Shown: positions 1 to 5,907 of the stretch, in pieces
Layout of the letters: each line of letters begins with the position of its first letter
How positions within the stretch are numbered: the first letter of the stretch is position 1
Source: JBGSOV01 sp964558715
GTDB lineage: Bacteria; Patescibacteriota; Gracilibacteria; CAIRYL01; GCA-016699755
Length of the DNA stretch: 7,180 nucleotides
Reading direction: 5' to 3'
Assembly (NCBI GenBank): GCA_964558715.1
Contig: CAZLFD010000053.1
Location: 1-7,180, forward strand
The notes under the pieces: model-generated
What the model saw: the letters and a program-made list of their open reading frames with translations, nothing else
Database searches by the model: none
Told to the model about the DNA's origin: nothing
Translations under genes and position numbers: made by a program

Positions 1-30
1 AGACACCATTCTTTGTGAGTGAAAGAAAAG

Positions 31-52
31 TGTCACGGGAATTGGGGCTTAG
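31..52 (+). repeat. 22-bp dispersed repeat, copy 1
   Basis: This stretch contains GAATTGGGGCTTAG preceded by TGTCACGG. It recurs in reverse complement at 7132-7153 with one mismatch (G against A at the eighth base). The flanks of the two copies do not align, so the conserved unit is about 22 bp as far as can be seen. It lies about 75 bp before the first gene and just ahead of a promoter-like pair. Its function is unknown; it could be the end of a dispersed repeat or a protein-binding site. Confidence 0.6.
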
Positions 53-74
53 AAGTAGACGCGCAACAGCTTTA

Positions 75-103
75 TTGACAAAATAGAAAAAGAAGTTTAA
101 AAA
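75..103 (+). promoter_or_regulatory. Candidate sigma70-type promoter for the gene at 127
   Basis: A perfect TTGACA -35 box lies at 75-80. A 17-bp spacer later comes TAAAAA (98-103), a moderate -10 match; TTTAAA at 96-101 is an alternative with a 15-bp spacer. Transcription would begin near 110, leaving a 5' leader of only 15-20 nt without a recognisable ribosome binding site. The region is AT-rich, so a weak -10 match is easy to find by chance, but the perfect -35 at correct spacing makes the call reasonable. Confidence 0.4.
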
Positions 104-126
104 GAGCTAAATTCTTCCACTTTCAA

Positions 127-912
127 ATGCGTAAAAGTGTTGTGATAACAGCGATTTTCCTCAGTACACTCTTCATCATCGGTGGTGTGGCACTCGGTGC
201 GCAAAATTCCTCTATGAATGCTGCACAAGACGGTATTGATATCGCTGCAGAAATCAGCGTAGAACCAATCGTCATCAGTGCCCAGGCAGGTAAGAAAGGC
301 TTCGATCTGGCGGCAGATATCGCAAATACTTTTTTGCAATCATCATCTCTAGCCGGTAAATGGGGTATTGCTTCAGCGCAAGTCTTTGCCGAACCAGATG
401 CCTTGTTCCGCGGGCGTTTTGCCGTTGAGCTTGATCTGCTGAAACGCCTAACACTGCTCTCGCGACTGGATGTTTGGGACAATCTTGTTGGCGTAAACAA
501 CAGGGTTGAAGTAGTACGCCAGCTCGAGCGCGATTATGCCGACGCGCTCTCTGCAGGGCGCGGTGCGAAGGAGCAGGTCGTTAGTGTCGGCAATTCGGTG
601 CAAGAGCGAGCAGATATACTGCAACAAGAAATCGACACACTAGAAGAAAATTTTTTCGCTTCAGTCAATGACTTTCGTGCGCAAGATGCCGATACTGATT
701 TTCAAGATTTTGTCGCCAAGAAAAAACAACTAGTCGCCCTCAGAGCGGAATTTGGTCAATATAAAGCGCTGAATGAACGCTTTAACGAACTTATTCCGCT
801 TGTAGCTCGCAAAGCAGATGCCATCAATAAAAACCGAGATGCTTTGATTGAGGGGGTTCAGGTCGACAAAGATACGGCTGTACGCGCAGGGGTTGTCCGT
901 GAAGTGGAATAA
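127..912 (+). CDS. Hypothetical exported or membrane-anchored helical protein
   Basis: I do not recognise this 261-residue protein. Residues 2-4 (RKS) carry positive charge and residues 5-24 form a hydrophobic stretch ending in ALG-AQ, which fits a Sec signal peptide cut after residue 24 or an uncleaved N-terminal anchor. Residues 100-240 are rich in Glu, Asp, Lys, Leu and Ala with long uninterrupted amphipathic stretches (for example 155-245), suggesting alpha-helical, partly coiled-coil structure outside the membrane. There are no cysteines and no catalytic motif that I can identify. The ATG at 127 is chosen because it places the signal-like segment at the N-terminus; no Shine-Dalgarno sequence precedes it. 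It stops with TAA. The next gene, in the same direction, starts 178 bp downstream and is also a membrane protein, so an envelope partnership is possible but unproven. Confidence 0.8.
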   Translation: MRKSVVITAIFLSTLFIIGGVALGAQNSSMNAAQDGIDIAAEISVEPIVISAQAGKKGFDLAADIANTFLQSSSLAGKWGIASAQVFAEPDALFRGRFAVELDLLKRLTLLSRLDVWDNLVGVNNRVEVVRQLERDYADALSAGRGAKEQVVSVGNSVQERADILQQEIDTLEENFFASVNDFRAQDADTDFQDFVAKKKQLVALRAEFGQYKALNERFNELIPLVARKADAINKNRDALIEGVQVDKDTAVRAGVVREVE

Positions 913-940
913 AACGAATTGTCAATAAATACGGCCGTCA

Positions 941-1040
941 AAAATTACAAATTTCAAATGACAAATTTTTAGCAGTTAGGATTGTCCTAAGCCCTCATGC
1001 GACTTGCTACTGGTGACTAACAACTTGATGCTTGCACCTT
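941..1040. repeat. AT-rich degenerate repeat patch with a 15-nt palindrome
   Basis: The octamer ACAAATTT occurs at 947-954 and again at 961-968, separated by CAAATG. A perfect 6-bp inverted repeat follows at 976-990 (TTAGGA, loop TTG, TCCTAA). From about 1001 the sequence becomes a run of ACTTG/CTTGC-like words. No T-tract follows the palindrome, so it is not a standard terminator. Such low-complexity blocks between genes are, from general knowledge, common in Patescibacteria genomes. The patch argues against the upstream TTG at 1004 being the true start of the next gene. Confidence 0.45.
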
Positions 1041-1090
1041 GCCCCCTTGAGTTTTTTCCTGAAATCATCCACAATGCCCCCGATATTTAT

Positions 1091-2956
1091 ATGGGGCGTA
1101 TGTCATTGAAATTATTTTCCGCAATCCACGACTGTAAAGGCGAAAGTGCTGCCGTATTTTTCCATGAAAAAAAGACCGACATCGGTACGGTGTGGCTGTT
1201 TGGAAATTTGCCGTATACGGGCGAATCGGCGCATCAGATTGAAACTGAACTCAAGGTATTGTTTGAAAAAGAGCTCTTAGGTGTTTTTTCTGAGGAAGAA
1301 ACGCACGAAGACCGCTTTGAAGCAGCACTGAAAAAAGCAAACACCTATTTGGCCGCGAATATCGGTGAAAAAGCCGAAGATGTCCTCCGTTCAGGAGCCT
1401 TGATCATCGGGTATCTTACAGAGAGCGAACTATTGGTCTCTAACTATGGCCAGGGCGAGGTATTTTTGATGCGCGACCGCAGCTTGATCGAGATATCTGA
1501 AGGCCTCTCCCCCATCAAAGTCGGTGGCGAGTTCTTTGCCAATATCAGTAGTGGCGATCTCCAAAATCACGACAAACTTGTCTTTTCGACCATCCGTTTG
1601 CAGCGGTATATTACAGAACGCCAGCTGGCAGGATATTTGGAAGATGGCGTTACTGAGGCGATGGAATCGATTTCTTCGACGATGGGTTCCGCAGAACCTG
1701 GTACTGTGTTTTTGGTCAATGTTAAAACAGCAGATACCCTCCCTCTGCCAAACATGGAAGGCGCCCCCGAAGGAAAAGCGCAAGATACAGAATTCTCACT
1801 GGAATCGCTAGCACCACAAGTTGCAGCTTTCTTCAAGCGTTTTACCGGTGGTCGTCGCGCAAGCGCGCACAACAAACCGTGGATCATCGCCGGTGTGGGC
1901 GCAGTCGGTGTTTTGCTGATTTTCCTTTTTGTGAGTTTACTTTCAGGTGAAACCTCAAATCCAGATTCATTGAAATACGAAGAATTCATCAATAATGTCG
2001 AAAAAGAATTCTCTATGGTCGAAACCCGCTTGCAAGAAGGAAATGCCGAGCAGGCGAACCTGATGCTGAGTCGAATCGAAGAGCGTGCACAAGAGATGCT
2101 GCTTGACCGTGTAGAAGTAAGCAATGCCGAAACTATCTTGCAGCTTGTGGGTGAAAAGCGCGAAGTCGTGAATCGTATCATGCGCATAACAAATCCTGAT
2201 ATCACGAGCGACCTACAAATCGCCAAGGATGGAGTAGTAACAAAGGGACTCTTCTTTCTCGGCAGCGAACTGTTTGTCTACGATGCGACAAACCTATTCC
2301 GCATTCTTCTCTCTGGTTCTGACCCAGAAAATCTCGGCCTGCTGACGAACGGTGAAGTCGCTCTGGGAACGGCGTTTCCCAGTATGAATGAGCTTGTATT
2401 TGTGACGGAATCTGGAAGCGTCGTCGAGTGGAGTGATAATCAAACCAGTTCTGCGGTGACAGCAGACAGCACATGGAAGCCGACTATCGATATCGCTCCC
2501 TTCTCAAAATTTATTTATTTTCTCGATCCGACCGGCAATCAGATATGGAAGTATGAACGCCGTGACAGTGGCTTTACCGTTGCTGAAGGCTGGATTACCG
2601 ACCAGACCGATATCTCTGCGGCTATCTCTTTTGCTATCGATGGCAGCATTTTTGTGCTTACCAGTAATGGCGAGATCTTTAAATATTACCGAGGCAGTCG
2701 CGTAAATTATGATGTCAAAGGTACACCTGGTGGCCCTCTTGCCGGTGATATCATCTTTACCGATGAAGACAACGATGAGCTGTATGTGCTTGATAAAACT
2801 AGCCGTTCTATCTACGTGTTTGGTAAAGGCGAGAACGAAGCCGTGTATAAAAAGCAAATCGTCATTGAAAATACCGAAGCGCTTATCGATATCTATGTGC
2901 GCGAAGGTCGGTTATTCGTGCTCGGTGAACAGAAAGTGTATGAGATAAAGCTATAG
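1091..2956 (+). CDS. Membrane protein: PP2C-like pseudophosphatase domain, TM helix, coiled coil and beta-propeller-like C-terminus
   Basis: The protein has 621 residues counted from the ATG at 1091. Residues 4-240 resemble the PPM/PP2C fold in order of elements: a helix with ALKKANTYL, then RSGALIIGYL (100-109) where active enzymes have a GTTA-like strand, NYGQGEVFLMRD (118-129) where they have NxGDSR, and HDKLVFS (160-166) where they have GD-LLL-DG. The usual metal-binding aspartates (DGHGG, GD and DG motifs) are not visible, so it is probably catalytically inactive. A transmembrane helix spans about 263-287. Residues 294-373 are charged and helical, probably coiled coil. Six repeats of the form 'strand, LYVLD-like, G-x-I-x-K-Y' follow at about 385, 421, 465, 511, 552 and 597 to the end, suggesting a six-bladed propeller. 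The positive-inside rule (KRFTGGRRASAHNK just before the helix) places the phosphatase-like part in the cytoplasm and the propeller outside. The reading frame is open back to a TTG at 1004, but that segment is repeat-like; ATG 1100 is an equally good start. It stops with TAG. Specific function unknown. Confidence 0.8.
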   Translation: MGRMSLKLFSAIHDCKGESAAVFFHEKKTDIGTVWLFGNLPYTGESAHQIETELKVLFEKELLGVFSEEETHEDRFEAALKKANTYLAANIGEKAEDVLRSGALIIGYLTESELLVSNYGQGEVFLMRDRSLIEISEGLSPIKVGGEFFANISSGDLQNHDKLVFSTIRLQRYITERQLAGYLEDGVTEAMESISSTMGSAEPGTVFLVNVKTADTLPLPNMEGAPEGKAQDTEFSLESLAPQVAAFFKRFTGGRRASAHNKPWIIAGVGAVGVLLIFLFVSLLSGETSNPDSLKYEEFINNVEKEFSMVETRLQEGNAEQANLMLSRIEERAQEMLLDRVEVSNAETILQLVGEKREVVNRIMRITNPDITSDLQIAKDGVVTKGLFFLGSELFVYDATNLFRILLSGSDPENLGLLTNGEVALGTAFPSMNELVFVTESGSVVEWSDNQTSSAVTADSTWKPTIDIAPFSKFIYFLDPTGNQIWKYERRDSGFTVAEGWITDQTDISAAISFAIDGSIFVLTSNGEIFKYYRGSRVNYDVKGTPGGPLAGDIIFTDEDNDELYVLDKTSRSIYVFGKGENEAVYKKQIVIENTEALIDIYVREGRLFVLGEQKVYEIKL

Positions 2957-3062
2957 CAATCAGCAATCTTATAAAGAGAAAAAGAATAGATAAGCTTAAT
3001 GCCTTACGATTCATCGGAGTCATATTCTGAAGTGGTGAGTATGTTGTTTTCTAAAAAGGGAT

Positions 3063-3084
3063 AGGTGTAAGTTTTTTGGGGTCT
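3063..3084 (+). repeat. Left terminal inverted repeat of the IS remnant
   Basis: This reads AGGTGTAAG, then six T, then GGGGTCT. The reverse complement of 3408-3429 matches it except at two adjacent bases (AG here, GT there). Confidence 0.8.
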
Positions 3085-3115
3085 AAAAATTCAGTTTTAT
3101 GCAGTTGCAAACTGA

Positions 3116-3404
3116 CTTAAGCTGAAATCATTTTTTTATGATAAAAAACGATGTCCAAGATGTGGCTTAAACACATGTGCGATCATGCTTTACACACCAG
3201 CGGTTACGCTAAGCAGCTGCCTCACTGGCAAGAAATATGGACGTACTCTTTACCTTTGAGCGGCTCCTACCAGATACCATGCTCCCGAACACCACTAATT
3301 CCCTTGATGGTTATTTTGGTCATCTTAAGGTAAAGCTGAATGTCCTCCAGGGGGCATCGAAAGAGATACTGTTGAAAATCACTACCTCTCTAATCTTTTT
3401 GTAA
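3116..3404 (+). pseudogene. Transposase remnant: N-terminal zinc-ribbon fragment fused to C-terminal fragment
   Basis: Two out-of-frame pieces of one transposase are readable. In the frame of 3149, residues KKRCPRCGLNT (3143-3175) form the first half of a CxxC zinc ribbon. In the frame of 3291, from about 3171, the reading is FTHQRLR, a TAA stop at 3210-3212, then AAASLARNMDVLFTFERLL, PNTTNSLDGYFGHLK (3285-3329), and on to TAA at 3402-3404. The PNTTNSLDG-F-HLK block is, from memory, the conserved C-terminal signature of the IS256-like 'variant Zn-binding' transposases, which also start with CPRCG. Those proteins usually have some 250-350 residues; here fewer than 100 remain, so the DDE catalytic core is gone. 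The join lies near 3165-3190. The TAA at 3210 seems to replace a serine codon usual in RLRSAY-like sequences (inference), so decay continued after or alongside the deletion. Confidence 0.75.
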
Positions 3405-3407
3405 AAC

Positions 3408-3429
3408 AGACCCCAAAAAAACTACACCT
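3408..3429 (-). repeat. Right terminal inverted repeat of the IS remnant
   Basis: On the minus strand this reads AGGTGTAGT, then six T, then GGGGTCT, matching the left end at 20 of 22 positions. It begins 3 bp after the TAA at 3402-3404 that ends the transposase remnant. Confidence 0.8.
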
Positions 3430-3531
3430 GCCTAAAAACAACTGTTTTTTTACAGAAACAAAAAGAAGGCTCGCAACGTGTTGGGCTCAGAAGATTAAAG
3501 AGTGCCTTACTGCTTGTTTCCTGCAACTTGC

Positions 3532-5709
3532 TTAAAACACTTCCTCCTGAATCGCATCTTTGCGGATGCGTTTAGTGCGTGATTCCAAGCTTTCTAGTAA
3601 TGCGACGTACACACGTTGAGTGATGATATCGCGCTCGAAGAAATCCATGATCAGGTCTTTTTCAAGGTTCAAACAATTCCTTTTGGTCAGATAATATTTG
3701 CGCGATTTGAGGAATTTTGTAAATTCGCGCTCGAGCTCGAGCTGTTTTTCTTGTGCGTTCAGATGCCATTTTTCGTATTGATTCCGCACAATATTCAGTA
3801 CATGCTCTTCCATAAATAAATTGTTCTTTTCCAGTTCATCTAGATGCTTGATCACATTCCAGGCAGAGATACGGCGTGCGCGATAGCGTTCGTGTTTTTG
3901 GATGATCAGGCGACGTTTCCAACCGTTTAAAATCCGCTCGATGATCGTAAAACGAGCGATACCTCCCAAGAGATTCTTATAACGATGCTCCACATGCTTG
4001 ATGCGTTTTGCAAACGGAATCGGCGAGCGCGTGCGCTCTTGCTTCTCATCGAACAGCAGGCGCTCGCGTTGGCGCTCGATACTGTTACTCAGTTCCGAGA
4101 GGGTGTGCTCCGATATTTCCTCCGAAGCAAAGAGTTGATTAAACACCTTACGCTCTACTCCCAGACAGTGCTTGCGTAAGATGAGCAGTAACTCATGTGT
4201 GGTAAAGGTCTTTTCTTTATGAAAAAGTTCTTTGATTTTTTTGTTCGCTTTATCTTCTGCCTTTTCGTAGTTCTTGACGATATTGCGAAACACATCTTCA
4301 CTCACATACCCCTTACGATAAATCCGATCGAGGTGCTCGCGCATGGTATGGGCGACCAGCACATGACTCTCTTCAATCTCTAGCAAGTCGACAGGCGTAA
4401 AATTCATCAGGCCAAATTTTTTCAGCAGCCAGCGGATCGTCGTGGCATTAAAGACAAAGAGGAAAATAATTACCGTTACCGTCATCGATTGCAACAGTTG
4501 CAGGCCCGGAAAATCCGGCGGCAACAAAAGCAGCATCACCACCGCCAGAGCACCGCGTAATCCACCATGAGCGATCATCACTTGCCAGGAAAGCGGCACA
4601 AGAAATATTTTTCGCTTGGCAAAAAGATTGATAAACGAGAGTACTGGAATCACCGAAGCAAAACGGGCGATAATCACCACGCCGATTGCCGCTACCGAGA
4701 GCAGCCAATACTCTGACGCTTCTGCACGAATCACTGAAATGCCGATCAATAAAAACACGAGACTGTTGACGATAAACGCCATGTGATCCCAAAACAGCTG
4801 CATCGACTCGAGCACGCTTGGCGAGATTTTATTGCGTCCGTAATTCCCTAAAACCAAGCCGGCGACAACGGCGGCAATAATCCCTGAAACCCCGATATAC
4901 TCGGCGAACAAAAAAGTGGAGTGTGCGAGAATGAGTACGAGGGTCATTTCGACATTGCGATTTTCGCGCACCAATTCGACCATTTTCGAAAACAGGAAGC
5001 CGCTGAAAATACCAAATAACGCTCCACCAAAAACCATAAATACAAAATCCCACACAGCGTGTACTTTCGAAATCGACAGCTCTTCTCCCACCATGTCCGA
5101 CAAAAAGAGCGCCAGTAGAATATTAAAAAGCACCAGTGCCGTGCCGTCATTAAACAAGCTTTCGCCTTCCACAATAGTACGCAGACGTCGCGGCGCACCG
5201 ACTTCTTTAAATATCCCCAATACGGCGACCGGGTCGGTGGCTGAAATTATAACTCCAAAAAGCAGCGCAATAACCAGGTCGACGCCAAAGACGTAGTGCA
5301 GTAAACCAGCGATGATGCCAACAGAAATGAGCACCGAAAATAATGCTAGTCCGGTAATGTGTACAAAGGCATGGCGCAACTGTGTAAAGCGGATATTGAA
5401 GGCAGATTCAAAAACTAGTGTCGGCAAGAACAGGTAAAAAACGACTTCCGGCGAAAGCGAGAATTGACTGAGGCGCGTTAAAAATCGGTTCCAAAAATGC
5501 TTCAATTCTCCTTGCTCCGGTAGAATCTGTGGATCGAGCCAAGAACTACAAAAGGCCAACCCGACTCCGGTGATGACCATTAAAAATGTAAACGGTATAC
5601 GCGTCTTATTGCTGACAAGCTGCATCGCCGCACCTATCAGCAGAAAGGTGAGTAAAACTAATATGGTAAAAAACACTTGATGTTCATGCATAAGCACTGA
5701 CAAACGCAC
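3532..5709 (-). CDS. CPA1-type Na+/H+ antiporter with long cytoplasmic tail
   Basis: This predicted inner-membrane cation/proton antiporter (Na+/H+ exchanger family, PF00999) would exchange Na+ (or K+) for H+ to control internal pH and salt. The 725-residue protein has about 12 hydrophobic segments between residues 10 and 430. Family landmarks include FESAFNI (100-106), SATDPVAVL (156-164) with Asp159 of the unwound-helix motif, GESLFNDG (182-189) with the Asn187-Asp188 ion-binding pair typical of CPA1, and HGGLRGALAV (381-390) with the conserved Arg385. Residues 435-725 form a hydrophilic, highly charged, mostly helical C-terminal domain with no TrkA-N or cyclic-nucleotide motif visible; such tails usually regulate transport. 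The start shown is GTG 5709; an ATG at 5691 (MHEHQVFF) is equally plausible and gives 719 residues. Neither has a clear ribosome binding site. The stop is TAA. It is divergent from purC and convergent with the propeller gene. Confidence 0.93.
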   Translation of the reverse strand: MRLSVLMHEHQVFFTILVLLTFLLIGAAMQLVSNKTRIPFTFLMVITGVGLAFCSSWLDPQILPEQGELKHFWNRFLTRLSQFSLSPEVVFYLFLPTLVFESAFNIRFTQLRHAFVHITGLALFSVLISVGIIAGLLHYVFGVDLVIALLFGVIISATDPVAVLGIFKEVGAPRRLRTIVEGESLFNDGTALVLFNILLALFLSDMVGEELSISKVHAVWDFVFMVFGGALFGIFSGFLFSKMVELVRENRNVEMTLVLILAHSTFLFAEYIGVSGIIAAVVAGLVLGNYGRNKISPSVLESMQLFWDHMAFIVNSLVFLLIGISVIRAEASEYWLLSVAAIGVVIIARFASVIPVLSFINLFAKRKIFLVPLSWQVMIAHGGLRGALAVVMLLLLPPDFPGLQLLQSMTVTVIIFLFVFNATTIRWLLKKFGLMNFTPVDLLEIEESHVLVAHTMREHLDRIYRKGYVSEDVFRNIVKNYEKAEDKANKKIKELFHKEKTFTTHELLLILRKHCLGVERKVFNQLFASEEISEHTLSELSNSIERQRERLLFDEKQERTRSPIPFAKRIKHVEHRYKNLLGGIARFTIIERILNGWKRRLIIQKHERYRARRISAWNVIKHLDELEKNNLFMEEHVLNIVRNQYEKWHLNAQEKQLELEREFTKFLKSRKYYLTKRNCLNLEKDLIMDFFERDIITQRVYVALLESLESRTKRIRKDAIQEEVF

Positions 5710-5718
5710 CTGTTGGTA

Positions 5719-5747
5719 ACGGTAGACCTTTTTCTTTTTTCATGCAA
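5719..5747 (-). promoter_or_regulatory. Weak candidate promoter for the antiporter gene
   Basis: On the minus strand, TTGCAT (5747-5742) is followed after 17 bp by TACCGT (5724-5719). Each hexamer is only a partial match to the sigma70 consensus. If used, transcription would start within a few bases of the GTG at 5709, giving a nearly leaderless message for that start, or a leader of about 20 nt for ATG 5691. Chance matches of this quality are frequent. Confidence 0.2.
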
Positions 5748-5797
5748 AGTGATTTCTCTTTGAAATCGTTAACAGCAAACGGGAATTGTGCTATTAG

Positions 5798-5850
5798 TAT
5801 TATTTAAGAGATTGAGAATCCTAGCTTATTATCAAACATCTAGATTGAGA
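5798..5850 (+). promoter_or_regulatory. Candidate purC upstream region: -10-like box and 9-bp direct repeat
   Basis: TATTAT at 5798-5803 is a good -10 hexamer, but no convincing -35 lies at normal spacing. Just downstream, AGATTGAGA occurs twice, at 5809-5817 and 5842-5850, 33 bp apart start to start (about three helical turns), which would suit a dimeric or cooperative DNA-binding protein. Both copies lie in the roughly 200-bp divergent region between the antiporter and purC. Function is not established. Confidence 0.25.
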
Positions 5851-5907
5851 TACTTGCCACGCCTCTGTGCTATGCGTCACAATGGCGCATGCAATTTTCT
5901 AAATCCG

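Larger units (their letters stand above)
3063..3429. mobile_element. Internally deleted insertion sequence (MITE-like) of the Zn-ribbon, IS256-like 'PNTTN' transposase type
   Basis: Inverted terminal repeats bound a 367-bp unit: 3063-3084 and the reverse complement of 3408-3429 match at 20 of 22 positions (AGGTGTA, then TTTTTTGGGGTCT). Inside, only the two ends of a transposase survive, and the catalytic middle is missing. The stop codon of the C-terminal fragment lies 3 bp before the right repeat, as expected for an intact IS end. CTAAAAA occurs just outside both ends (3051-3057 and 3432-3438) and could be a target-site duplication. Alternatively GTTGTTTT (3043-3050) and its complement (3435-3442) may extend the inverted repeats outward, so the exact boundary is uncertain by up to about 20 bp. 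The element sits between convergent genes and appears dead as an autonomous unit. It could still be mobilised by a full-length relative elsewhere in the genome. Confidence 0.8.

Noticed and set aside
1004..1090. 29-codon N-terminal extension of the propeller protein from TTG 1004
   Set aside because: The bases are repeat-like intergenic sequence, the start is TTG without a ribosome binding site, and the PP2C-like domain begins just after the ATGs at 1091 and 1100.
3151..3333. Open frame of 60 codons inside the IS remnant
   Set aside because: It lies in a different frame from both recognisable transposase pieces (CPRCG and PNTTN), so it is an accident of the deleted element and not a gene.
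3434..3455. Intrinsic terminator for the antiporter gene (minus strand CTGT/ACAG stem, then TTGTTTTT)
   Set aside because: The stem has only four pairs and no GC-rich core, and the T-rich part coincides with the IS flank; too weak to call.
5788..5907. 40-codon N-terminal extension of PurC from GTG 5788
   Set aside because: It has no counterpart in the PurC family, and its sequence carries promoter-like and repeated motifs; ATG 5908/5911 is the natural start.
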